Positions 15,782-28,562 of a stretch of 64,000 nt of DNA are shown piece by piece; position 1 is the stretch's first letter, and each line of letters opens with the position of its first letter. Source of the DNA: Nymphaea colorata (lineage: Eukaryota; Streptophyta; Magnoliopsida; Nymphaeales; Nymphaeaceae); the NCBI RefSeq assembly GCF_008831285.2, contig NC_045141.1, positions 23,524,742 to 23,588,741 of the forward strand, written 5' to 3'. Both the position numbers and the translations under genes were made by a program. A model generated the notes under the pieces. It made no database searches. It was not told the origin of the DNA and saw nothing but the letters and a program-made list of their open reading frames with translations.

Positions 15782-18700
15782 ATGAGCGGGAATCCCCATC
15801 AATTGATCGACGCCCTCTCGGACCACATCGCCCTCTACCACTCGTCCGTCCCAAACCAATCGTCATCTTCTTCCTCTTCCGCAAACCCTAGAAATTCTAT
15901 ACTCGACTGGTTTGCGTCCCTTACTGTCCATCAGAGGCAGGCCGCCCTCACGATCGTCGACCTCAGATGGACCCGCCTACTTCTCCAGATGCAGTCTCGC
16001 CTTCTTCGCAGCGGCCACGGCTTCTTCATCATCCTCCCGGACGTCCCAGTCGGCGATCCACCGCTTCCGAGCATCTGCTACCGGCGATCGCGTGGCCTCC
16101 TTGCTAGGGCTAGCGTTTCAAGCTCGTCAGAGGAAATCCTAGCTCGGAATGTGCGCCTCTTCAGCTCCAGGGAAGGTGAAGGCGCGGTTGGATTGTGTTC
16201 CGAGGTTGATACGGTCACCGTGTCGGAGGATTTTGTGAGGGATTTGGATGGTTTCGTGGCCGTGATGGACGGAATCTCCAACGGAGAGTTCTTGAGGACC
16301 ACGACGGCCTCGTCCGCGGCGACAGAGTGGGAGGAGTTGCCGTGGTTGAAAGCGAAGGGGTACTACAGCGTGGAATCCTTCTTGGCGAACAAGATGGAGC
16401 TGGCTTTGAGGTTTTCGTGGGGAAATTTGCGTGGGAAGAAGCGGGGAGTGAAGGTCAAATCAGGGTCCAATGCTGCTGGGATCGTGGAAAACGTGCTGTC
16501 GAGGAAGAGAGGAAGCATAGATTGGTGGAATGGCTTGGAGGGTAGGATCAAGAAGCAAGTCTTCCATATGGTTTCCAAGAAGGCAGCTAAAGCATTGGTA
16601 ATTATGTTTCCGCCTCTTTCTTGCGTCACAAATTCAGAGAAGTGTCGGAATTTGTTGGTGAAACAATATGCCATGTTTTGTGTGTTTTTTTTTTCATTAG
16701 CCTTTCGTTTTACAACAACTCTGTGGCGCTTGAGATGCATATGTACGTTAGAATTAGAACCTGAAGCACGGGTGTGTATGAGGTGAGTGTGAACCTGAAA
16801 CTAATGTCTGTTTGCGAAGTTCTTTCAGATTCGCATTCTTGAAGTGCTTTCGCATTCATTTCATTTGGTCCGAGAACACGATCTCATGTTACGTAGATTG
16901 TTGCAAAGGCTTTATTGCATGATGATCATTGATCGATGTAATTTTTCCAGGTTATTGACGCTGTGGGTCGCCGAAATAATGTTTTGAAGGACACAAGAGG
17001 GTATTATAGCATGGACGCAATTGAAGTTCGACGTCATCACACCTCTCCGACATGGGACAGGACCGTTCGATTGCTCTCCGGAGCAGACCCAGTCTTCTTG
17101 GATGTGGCCTCAACCTCCCAACTGTCGTCCCCGTTGGCTAGCATTTTTAGTGAATTGTTTCTTCTCCAGGAGATTTCTGCTTCATTACTAGGCTGGCAAC
17201 ATCATGAGGTTGAGATGGAAAAGATTTTCTTTAGTTCTCTGTCTTCAATACATACCCTTGCAGACAATGTGCTTAGGAGAATCAGGGATTTTCTTTTGCG
17301 TTTATCGAGTGACTTTGTAAAGTTTGAACTTCTGGAAGATGACAACGTGAAACCTCAGATTGATAAATCCACTAAGAAGTCTGATTCAGGCCATGCGAAA
17401 GGAAAACGGAAAGGAAACCGAACAAAGTTTTCATCTCAAAAGAAGCAGTCTCCTGTGGTTGATGTTACCTCCGAGGTTTTAATTTTCCTCAATTTTAGGG
17501 TTGGTTATGTTTTTTCATACTGATCTAAGAGCCATTTTGTCACTTATTGTCCTGGGTGAATCTCTAGGAACATGGGTGCAACCATGGTAAAGTTCAGCAG
17601 GCTATCTCGATGCAAGCTCGCGCTACTAAAAGCACGATTGATGCTAGGACTCTACACACCGATGAAACGGAGGCCACTTCAACTGTGCAAGCAGAGACGG
17701 TAATCATTGTTTTTAGCTATTTATTTTTTTCCTATTAGAATCATTGCCTTATTCCATTTTTCTGTATTTTCTAGAAGCGTTCTGGGGGATTAATCTGTAA
17801 AGAAGCTCCTATTGTTCGATCGAAAGGAGGGAAGACAAACTCTAAGAATAAAAAAAATAAATCAAAACCAAAAATATCTCCTGGTGGTACAAGTAATGCT
17901 GAAGACATTATGGACAGGAATCTGCAATCATCTGAAAGTGCTGCTACCTCCTCCAGAACCACTAGCGGGCAGAGTTGCCAAATTCAGAATGTGGCATCAG
18001 TTGTTCCGCCTCGTATTGATGACCATCCCCGTGATAATTCGTTGAATGGCCATATTTCTCTAGAGTCAGGTATGTGGGATGCTTTTTTTACAGGTAATGG
18101 AACTGATGTTACTTTACATGTCCATGATGAATTTGAATTGAACTTTGCAGTCAGAAAAATTGATGAAGGTTCCAAATGTTCTGGTTCAAGCATAACGAAT
18201 CCTTGTGGAGGGTCTTTATGCAACTGCTTGTTCACATCTGACTTGAGAGACAAATCTCAAGCTGTGCTAGAAAATCAAGGTGCACGAGATTGTAAGACAA
18301 AAAGAATCGGCTCGTTTTCTGATAGATACAATAGCAATGGATCTGTCTTGGACAGAGGAGATTCTTCAAATAATGTTTCTGTTTCAGCTGCAGAGCAGTC
18401 GGACGTGCTGTCATGCTCTAAGAGTGACATGCGTAATAATTTAGATGATATGCCTGTCATTCATTTGCCAGTATTATCCTCTATGCATCGAAATGCTTTA
18501 GAAAGTGTTGCTTCAGCTAAAGAAGCTGTGTTTATTAAGGCGAATAATGATGAGAATTGCCACAAAGAAAATGCAGGATGTACTGGAAGCATTTCACATG
18601 AGTGGCCAAGTGTATCACATTTTCCGTCCCCATCCATCAATTCACGGTACCTACCAGCTTCTACAGATGGACTACACTTGGAAGTGGGGCATAACTTGAA

Positions 18701-21700
18701 AAATAATTTCCCTTCTTGCACCATGTCTATGGAGTACCAGCAAAATAACTCTATAGTTGAAGATAACAGCAAAACTGTGTTCTCACAAAGTCGTGCAGTA
18801 AGTTTAGATTGGCCTCCTGCAGTTAGAAGCAATAATGGGTTAAACCCACCTTTGACATGTTTAGATTGGCCTCCTGCAGTGAGAAGCAATAATGGGTTGA
18901 ACCCACCTTTGACATATAACTTTGATTCTGTATTTATCCCAAGGTTGCAGCCTTCTTTTCACTCAGGTTTTGCAACTTATGGAGCACAATGTAATATTGC
19001 AAAAGATGATGATGATAAATATTTTATGGATGGGATGGACTATTTTGAATCAAAAAGTGTAGATATGGCAGATGATCTTGAAGGGCATTGGCTTTCTGAA
19101 GAAGAATATGAAACACATAAAATTTCTGACAGGGATTACAGCCAATTTTTTGGTGGTGGTGTGATGTACTGGAATACATCTGATCTTACTGGCACGGGAT
19201 TCTCAAGACCTCCATCTCTTAGTTCTGATGATAGTTCTTGGGCACGACATGAAGCTGATTTGAATAGAGCAATAGATGAAATTGTTGGTTTGCCTAGCTT
19301 ATCTTGTTCATATGGTGCCAATGGTTTGGCTTCTCCACCTGCTTCTCCATTGTATACTTCATTTGATTTTTTGGGATCTGAACTTCAGTCTGTTGGTTTT
19401 GCTATGCCAGTGAATGAGGTTAGTGGAATGATGCACCATTCATCTTCTACAATTCCAGAAGAAGAGAAGGTCTCTGGGTCGTCAACAAGTCCAACTGTTG
19501 GTTCTGGAGAAGGGATGCCAAGGGATGCACTGCCTTGTCCTTTATTGCGCCCAATCATTATTCCAAATATATCAAGAAGGAGCATGATAAGTCTTGATCA
19601 CAGTAGCCCATGCATGCCTCGCAGCCGGAAGGATTATCCTCGTATTAAGCGGCCTCCATCACCTGTAGTACTTTGTGTTCCACGTGCTCCACGGCCTCCT
19701 CCCCTTCTCCTGTTGGTGAATCCAGAAAGCAGAGGGGCTTCCCCACTGTGAGATCTGGAAGCTCTAGCCCTAGGCATTGGGGTATGAAAAATTTGTATCC
19801 TGATGAAAGGTATTTTGAGGAAGGTAATATTTGCGTCAATGGTGCAGAAGTTTTTTGGCCATCATGTGCAGGCAAGTCCCTTACAAGCACAACATTGATG
19901 CAACCTGTACCTGATTCTTTGCTACAAGATCGCTTATTATCAATCTCACAGCTGTCTATGGATCAGGAACATGTGAGTACATTATGGAAAGTTTTCTTAC
20001 ATGTGCAAGTTAATGTTCCTAGGCAGGGCCTGATTGTAGTTGTCTTGTAACAGCCCGATGTTACATTTCCGCTGCAGTCTCTGGAGCTACAGAATTCTCC
20101 TGAACTTAAAACTTCTTTGGCTTTGATGCAAGGTTTTCTTCATGAAGAAATTGATTTTTTCTGCAAGAAGGTTGGTGCTTACTGCTTTTCTCTTGATTTT
20201 CCATTCATCACATATTCTGCATTAGTCAATATTTTTGGAAGATTAGGTGCAGTTGCATTCTAGGGTGTTCCTTGCATCGCTGTCTCATGCTAATGTCTCA
20301 TCTCCTCTTTATGCTCAAGGCCTCTTCCCCTTCATCTCATGGGGACCGTTAAATAATTTCTACATTTGTAAGGCACATTTGCCTGGGTGATTATTGGTGA
20401 AGCGTGCTGTGGGAAATATTTCCTCTTTCTTGAATATGTTTTCTAGGAAAGGTTGCTCTTTACTCATATCCCACTTGGCTGACAGTTTGCTAATTTCTCT
20501 GGTGAAGGGTGACTAAATTTATTTTGAGTTTTTTTATATTGTTCATTGTATTACCTATGGAAGCGTTTGGGGATAACTGTTCAGTATATTTATGTTGTTG
20601 GACATGTTTGTATAGAGAAGATGCAAATCGGGGATGCGTCATTATGTTTCAGCCTTTCCTTAGTGTTTTTACTTAGTTGTATCATGTTATCTTATTTCAG
20701 ATATGCAACCTAGGAAGTGGTTGGATGTCATATCCATGACGATTCAGGTTTCAAAATTTATTCTTTTTTGGCGAGCCAGTTAAAAAGCAATTTCTCTAAT
20801 GTTGCCTAAGTCATGCTTTGAAGTTGCATTTTCTGGATTAGAATGTCAATGATATTATTTTTTTCTTTGCCATTTCAATGCAATGCCCATGTTTTTATTT
20901 ATGATGCTTGTTCATCTGGGTATTTTCTCTTCTTTTGCCTTTTTTTTTCATGCTTTAAAAACTGCTGTGGCGCTTTGTTTTGTCATGTTGCCTAGTTCAT
21001 TTAACTCCTGATATCATTATGACAGTAAGGTTTAATGTCAGGACTCGTTGGTGCTTCTCAATGTCGATAGCAGAACTCTTGAGCAGTTCTATTCTTTTTT
21101 ATTTTTGCTTGCTTATTGATATTAGTTATGCTTGCATTTCAATATTAGTGCTATTTCATTTGATCTGTTGTGATGCAGTTTTCCTCTTGTGAAATTGGGC
21201 TACTTATGGCAGGCCCTGAACATGGGACTGGTTTCTCTTTGAGGAGAACCATCTACAGACTAAATTTGACTTTGCCCACTGACTTTTGCTGAGAGAAAAT
21301 AGCTGATACGTTTATTAATTTTGCTTTTTTTTTTGTTGTGATTGTTCCCATACATGTTTGATATTAAATTTAAGCTATATATATGCATGTTCCAAGTGCA
21401 GACTGTTGGGGCATTGGTTTTCCTTGATGTTTCTGCTAATAAGCTGTTGGTAAATGCTAACAAATAGCAGCATACTTTTTATTGGTTATTTCAGATTGGT
21501 ACTGTGAATATGATGAGAAAGCCCCATATTAATTGGGCTGTCAAAAGGGTTTCTCGATCTCTTCAAGTTCTTTGGCCACGTTCACGGACAAAGGTATTTG
21601 GTTCAAATGCAACAGGTCTGGCACTTCCCACTAGTGATGTGGATCTGGTTGTATGTTTACCGCCTGTACGAAATCTGGTGAGGATTGTGTCTGCTTCATT

Positions 21701-24700
21701 TTTTGTTGGGGAAAATGCTGCCATCTCAGAAGTGGTTTATAATGAATAAATCATGTACCAGGAACCCATAAAAGAAGCTGGGATTTTGGAGGGTCGAAAT
21801 GGTATCAAAGAGACATGCCTTCAGGTTGTTTTTATTTTGCTTTTCATGATGTCTCAGTTTAAGTTTTTGCAAGTCAATTGGCATCAGCTAAAATCATCTG
21901 TTGTCTAATTTTGTCATACTAATCTTCCACATGCGTTGAATTTCAAGTTGCACACTCCAATTGTCCAATTACATGTCTACATTTTTTTGCAGCATGCATC
22001 AAGGTACCTTGCCAACCAGGAGTGGGTTAAGAATGACTCTCTTAAGACCATTGAAAACACAGCAGTAAATTCCCATTTTCTGTTCATTCTCCTCTGATGA
22101 TTTGTTTGCACTTTGCACACTTGCAAATTGATGTTCTTTGTTTGTGCTTAGATACCTGTTATCATGCTTGTTGCTGAGGTACCAGAGGATCTTATCTCTT
22201 GTAATGGGAACACTTCTGTTCAAGAATCAGGAGGAGATGGAGCACAAGTATCTCCTGATCAAGGGACTCCTGTTGGTAGTGAATTTTCAAATTCAGAAAA
22301 TTTGGCGTCATCCACTTTTGTGCGAATAGAGCCTAGTCATGATATTGATATGAAATCTATACGGTTGGATATCAGCTTTCAATCACCAACACATACTGGG
22401 CTTCAAACTACAGAGCTGGTAAAGTCATTGGTGGTGTACGACCTCAACTTCTTTAAGAGTTAATCTTTAAAGTGTACACATGAAAACAGACCTGCTGGAC
22501 ACACTATAAACTATTCATAATTGTCGGTGCTCCAAATTTGTTTTGTTCCAACTTCCATGTAATGGAGGACCTATTCTATAGCTACCCTGCCCAAAATTGA
22601 CCTAGTGTCTTGTATGGTGGATACGACCTGGCCCCATACCTTTTCTCTGCACTTGAAAGCAACACAAACTAGAACACCTGGTAGAATGTTACAGGTATAT
22701 ATGCCCCTCAAGGCTTGTTAAGACCTTTTATTCAAAACTATTTTAAGGTTTCAACAGATGGGTGTTTACAATTTTCCCCTTTTAAGGAACACATGTTTTT
22801 GTCTGTTGGACGTCAGGTTTTTGGAACTGGTTTTACTTATTTTCGCAATTTTTTTGGGACAGTATGACTGAAAGACATGCTTACAATTCCACATATTAGT
22901 ATCTGAACTATGTGTTGGTGGTTCATGCTTTAACTTACATGATATGACACTTCCTTTTATCTGTTAAATTGTTATCAAATTCTTACATCCTCATACACAC
23001 ATGCCACCAGAATAATGGCAGAAAAAGGTGCACCAGGAAAATTTGTGTTGCTTGGAAGCAGATGTGGCAGGAGCAAGGGCTACAATGATATTCTAAATAT
23101 GAAAAATGCGGACAGCAATCTTCCCCTTTTAGAATTAGGCTTCCCATTTAGTTTTTACTATTGTCCTTTCTAAGTACTTACAAAGTACAAGGACACCCCT
23201 GTGATGGTTAGCCTTACCTTTTATTAGCAGATCATGCTTGTCTAGTTATTCTTAACTTGTTGCATTTCTCTTAATGCCATTACATTCCTAAGTGTGGGAC
23301 CTTGTAAATGTCATGAACATTGTCTTTCATTCATGTTAGTTGAACTTATGTTTTAGGCATTATGTGCTCTATTTATGATGTGAACTGTACAGTATTTGAT
23401 AGTTCCAGTGATGTATTGCTTTTCATCTGTTTGATTTGGCGGCTGTTCATTCCATTGCGCTTCTATATAAACAAATATTCTTGTTAATTGCTGGTTTCAT
23501 GGACAGACGATTGCTGGAGATACTTAAAATCAAATGTCTTTCAATTTTCCCTTTCAGGTTAGGGAGCTGACTGGACAATTTCCTGCAGCTATTCCTCTTG
23601 CTCTGGTATTGAAACAGTTCTTGGCTGATCGCAGCTTAGATCACTCTTACTCAGGTGGTTTGAGTTCATACTGTCTGGTAATTCACTCTTCACTTTATTG
23701 TATGTTTCCCAGTTATTAGAAGGATGTGTTGTGAGAAAATCAGTTTTATTAAATGCATTTTTTACTAACTTATTAGCTGCTCCATATCTCTTGCTTCTGG
23801 CAGAGGTCTCACATGTTACTCTAGTCTTTTGCTGTTATTTGCAATATAAATATTTTGAGTTCTTACACTTGCTTTGGGAGCTAGTCGCTGAAACTTGATC
23901 AGGACATCTCATTGGTGATTTCTTATACACGTTGGCCCCAGGGTCATTGGGAGGTCTGTGATGGCTTTCCTACTCTGCTGGTCTGTTGGTGTCTACCATA
24001 TTTTGATTGTTGGGACATCTAAGTGACCCACCTGTGGTCCACCACATTGGTGCTCCATTGCCTGGTTTGTGAGGGTACTTCACCATTAAAGAAAAAGTTG
24101 GATTTCCTTACTAATTGGCAGTAGGCTCTACTATTTATTGGTACATATGCATTTTTATTGACAAAATACTCCTTTTTTAAGCTTTTGCTTGCTATGTTCC
24201 TTCATATTATAGAATGATTTAATTATTTTCTGTCATACAACTGCAGCAAAAATGGAATTGTTCCATTTTTTGAAGCGTTATAAGTTTTGTTGACTATCCA
24301 AAATTTAAAATTTTTCTTATTGCTGAACTGCACTTTTTTCCTTCAATTTTCAATTAGAAACCATGCTGTGCAGTTTTACTATTTTTTTCAACTATTAGTT
24401 CCAGTTCTTTCATGTATCTGGCATTGTGTTTCTTCACCTTTTTTTCCTGAATTTGAAGAGAATCATACTTTAAAGTGAAAAATGGTTTATGTTTTTCTTT
24501 AAGGGACATTAGCTTTTCCTTGTTCAGAAATTTACTGAAGAGGATTCATTACCTCAAGGCTCAAAACTTATGTAGATGAGGTCCATGAAGGTCGGATGAG
24601 TGGATAGATGTTCATGGTGGCAGTTGAGGCTAAAACCAGATGATGGGGCTTTTGAGAGCTCATAGCATTTTTCAGCGGAACCTGTTCTTTGGGGACTTGC

Positions 24701-27575
24701 AGAGAAGTATAATGATATGAAACATTTGAAGGTTTAATTGATGGATCTTACCTAGCAATAGAATAGGCAGTTACACCATGGTAGTTGTTACTTGTGTAAC
24801 TGGAAAGGATATCTTTTTCAAACATAGGACCACTTGCTCATCCACAATCTACCTAACACGTCACCAATCCTCTTCTTCTCATATTGTTCTAAATATACAT
24901 CTAATTTATCTGCGTAAGAAATCAGTGTTCATGGGTAGGATTGTTCTCATAGAAGTTTGTATTCATTGGGCTGGCTAGTTTTCTCTCATAAAAGTTTGTG
25001 TTCTTTTGTTTGGCTAATCTGTTCAGGTTGAATGGACGATCATTGCTGTTCCTTAGAATATTATTTTTTATGGAATTTGAATTATTGGAAAGCATCTGAA
25101 TCTTCTTGCTGACAGCTATTGTTTATGATGCTTTGCAATGTAAATGTTTATAATGGTCCTGGATAACCAGTGAGGCTCATTGTCATACCTATTGGTCAAC
25201 ACGTCCTGGAGTTGAATTTAGCAAAATTAATAGAGGAAATAACCTGTCGCAGAAAGCATAGCAACGTTGATATAGAGATATTAATACCTGTCTGAATAAA
25301 ATGGGGAAGAAATTTTGGGTATGAGATTCATTGATTTCTGTTTAGTTGGTAACTATTGTGTAGGTTTTGTTGATTATACGGTTTCTTCAGCATCAGCATC
25401 ACAAGTCCCGACCTGTAAACCATGTAAGTACAAGTTATTCATTGCCATGTGATGTGAATGTGAAAATCAGGAGCATTGGCCTGCTAGATCGTAGAATGCA
25501 CCATGTCATCAATGTCCAAAATGATGCAATGCATCTCATAGAGGGACATGGTGCACTCAAGGTGTAGAAATTTTCTTTTCCACTTTTGAAGATTCTTGTA
25601 AAATCTCTAATAATGTTTGGATATTATTTATTTCCTTAGCATTTAGGAATTGGTATGTTATTTTGCGGATAATTATAGAAAGTATAGAAATCAGAGGAAC
25701 AAGAAAAGCAAGAAGATATTAGAATGATAATAAAAGTTGAGGTGGTTAAGTGAAACCCTGAAATTTTACTCAACGTCTGCATCACTACAGTTTGAAGTTT
25801 AGAGTGCGGTGGAGAGTAGGGCCCAACCAGTGAACTCTGTGTGACCCTTCACAAGCCACCAGCTCACTTTGTAAGGGGTTTAACTTTTTGGAAAGGTGGT
25901 TTTTTTTTTCACCTTTCCATTTTGACCTTAGAGGTGAAGGGTTTCACTTTTACATCCATTGGTATTTCAGTCATTTTGGCACCCAAGCATGTATTCAATC
26001 CTTGAGGCCAACAATTGGATCTGCTACCTTTGAAATTCACATTAATATGAATTAGAGCACAACTGCTTGTGCCTTTAACATAGAAAATAGATTCTGGTCT
26101 ATTGTGTGGTGAATCTTCTTACATGACAATTATTGATGCAATGTTATGACTAACTTAGCTGCAATGCTTGTTATGACAAATAAAGCTGGTGAATTTGTTG
26201 GTGAAACTGATGATGTCCTGATTTTTGTCTTTTGTGTTAGCATAAAGGTTTGTAATGATGGGAAATATATTACACAGGTTTTGGTAGAAATTTGGGAAAA
26301 AGTGAGCATTGGAGGCAACAGTAAATTATTTAAAAATTATCTTAAAGTTTCACTTAGAAAACTTCCTATTTGTATTTAATCTGCCAAAGTTGGAGTACTA
26401 AATCTGCATCTGGGCCATGTAGTTGACAAGTTCATCTTCTAAATGCAAGAAACTGATTTAGTGCCAGTGAACATGGTCTCTAGTAACTAGTAAGTTAACT
26501 GGGATTTTTTCTTCTTAGGTAAAGCTAATTATACATTATTCAGTTGTCCTAAGTTTGTGCTTTTGATAAGGGAAGATATGGATATCTTAGTAGCCACTAT
26601 GACTAAATTACAGTTTGCTGTATGTGTTTTGTAACTACCTCAAAATTCATTGTCATTGTCAATATTCATGGTTTAACCTGGATACAATAATCTCTATTTT
26701 ATACCTACTTGCAGTTCTGTGCTTACGTTACTCTTATTTCCATTTATAGAAATTATTATCTTTGCCTTTCAAGGGCTGAAATTATGTGGAAATAAATTGT
26801 CTTATTTTTTTTGTTGTTTAGAATTTAGGGAGCCTCTTAATGGACTTCTTTTACTTTTTTGGGTAAGTTAATTGTTAATGCTCGTTAATTACATCCTCAA
26901 GGCATTTTTTTTCCATCCAGCTGATGTAGTGATTTATAAATTCCAGTAACGTGTTTGATCCACGTCAGATGCGTGTCTCGATAAGAGGTAGTGGGCTTTA
27001 TATGAACAGAGAAAGAGGGCAAAGGTGATGCTGATATGTTTTCACTTTTACTTCTCCTTCTATCATGTTTGTTTTTTGTATTTCTTAACAAAATTTTCCT
27101 TGTGGATGGTTTTCAGCCTTGATCCATTGCATATCGATGATCCTCTTTATCCTACAAACAATGTTGGTAGAAACTGTTTCCGAATACATCAGTGTACCAA
27201 GGTCTCATCATTGCTACCCTCTTTTGGCACGATCTATTTTCTTACAACGTCATTCTGATCATTTTTTTTAGCAGTGTCAGTCCTTGCCGCCAATCCTGTT
27301 TCGTCTTGTTGGCCTAGTAGTCATTGTTATTCAACATGGTGTTTTTGGACTAAATCAATGACCTTAAATGCGTATGTTTTTGTGTGTGAACGCTGACAAC
27401 TTGGTTTTCTCTTTTTTATTAATTTTTTTTTATTACCTTGCAGGCCTTTTCTGATGCATATTCCACTCTTCAGGAGGAGTTATTGCATCTCCCAGCTTCT
27501 GATGATCCAAGGACGACACCATCTTTAAGGTTACTTCCAATGATCATCCCAAGCATCAAATCATTTTTGGAGTGA
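15782..27575 (+). CDS. MEE44: Non-canonical poly(A) polymerase / nucleotidyltransferase (MEE44-like), frameshifted
   Basis: This is a large TRF4/PAP-associated-type nucleotidyltransferase resembling Arabidopsis MEE44. Exons: 15782-16597, 16951-17475, 17568-17699, 17775-19972, 20078-20170, 21495-21677, 21762-21824, 21993-22064, 22152-22418, 23558-23677, 25364-25423, 26822-26862, 26947-27024, 27117-27201, 27444-27575. All use GT-AG sites. With one restored base the product is ~1,621 aa. The catalytic motif is GSNATGLALPTSDVDLVV (about residue 1290), with the third acidic residue probably in LDISF. The PAP-associated domain follows (GGLSSYCL, then LLMDFFYFFG). The ~1,200-residue N-terminal part is low-complexity and poorly defined. 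Every exon keeps phase except 17775-19972, which is 2,198 bases, one short of a multiple of three. The frame changes at the C run 19701-19704, so as read the product would stop at 19751. Confidence 0.85.
18802..18915 (+). repeat. 57-bp in-frame tandem duplication in MEE44-like exon 4
   Basis: Two nearly identical 57-bp units (18802-18858 and 18859-18915) encode two consecutive 19-residue copies beginning LDWPPAVRSNNGLNPPLT. Only a few synonymous or terminal differences separate them, so the duplication is recent and preserves the frame. Confidence 0.9.
19701..19704 (+). other. Apparent one-base deletion in C run (frameshift site)
   Basis: The upstream frame reads VPRAPRPPP and then runs off into LLLLVNPESRG and a stop at 19749-19751. 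The downstream frame reads SPVGESRKQRGFPTVRSG and continues to the exon end at 19972. Adding one C to the run CCTCCTCCCC joins both into a single frame and makes the exon length divisible by three. A sequencing or assembly error, or a true null allele, would look identical here. Confidence 0.8.
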
Positions 27576-28503
27576 CCCATCTGGGACATACATATACTAC
27601 TGCAGGTAATGTGGACTATTATTGCCTTTACACTACAATTGACTATGTTCTTGTGATGCACATTCCTTTTTTCCTTTTCCCTTTTAAAAGAGGGTTTTGT
27701 CATGTATACTTGGTTCATGTTTTGATCAGGTGATGATGACCAATACCGGTTTTGCCTAGAGAATGCACTGTCCTCTTTTGCAACAGGGACTGACATTCTT
27801 GTATTGGATATACCATGGCATGAAATTCATAGTCCATATCTTTGTCCAGAGGATGTGGTGGGCCTGGTGGCAACTAGCTGCCGTGTAATCAAGTCATTGC
27901 CTTCCTATATCCTATATGATGCTTCAGTGCAAAAAGTGAATGGTCTATAGGTCAAAGATGATGGCTGTGTATCTGCATCCATCCATTAAGTTGGTGTTGG
28001 CGATGATGGATTTTTATATGGTTCTCAAAGTGAATGTAAGTACTTTTGCACAAACTACTTTAGATGATAAAGGAAGTTGCATAATATACTTTAAATGATA
28101 AACCCTTTATAGCTTGTCTCAAGATGCACTAAATCTCCTTCCCTATTTCAGGCTTTCAGTCACATCATTTTCTGTCTCAAGGGGTGTTACACGTTCCCTC
28201 TGTGCCATGGCAGACAATGACCTGGAGTGACACTTGGGGATTTTTGAGGAGTGGAAGGAAGCTAATCTTATTGTATAAAACTAGTAAGGGATAAAAGTTA
28301 TGCTCTTTTAGAAAGGGGTATATGATGGGGGAGGGAACATGCTGACATCTGCAATCGTGCAGATGGTCTCAGAAACTTGACATTTGAAATGTGGTAACCT
28401 GAATTTTTCTGAATTTGACTCTGGCTTGATCACTATCATTTGGGAACTCCTTAAAATGTGTGACCAGGGCCCAGCCAGAAAACTTAATGAGGTTATTTTG
28501 GCC

Positions 28504-28562
28504 GCCCCCCACCCCCCACCCCCACCCCCACCCCCGCACCACCACCACCACCACCACCACCA
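28504..28562. repeat. C-rich tract plus (CAC)n microsatellite
   Basis: Bases 28504-28535 are five runs of five or six C separated by single A residues; 28537-28562 is (CAC)n. On the minus strand the first part is five G runs with one-base T loops, a textbook G-quadruplex pattern. Confidence 0.9.

Noticed and set aside
27732-27950. 72-codon open stretch after the MEE44-like stop
   Set aside because: It has no ATG, and joining it to upstream donors gives immediate stops; probably 3' UTR or chance.
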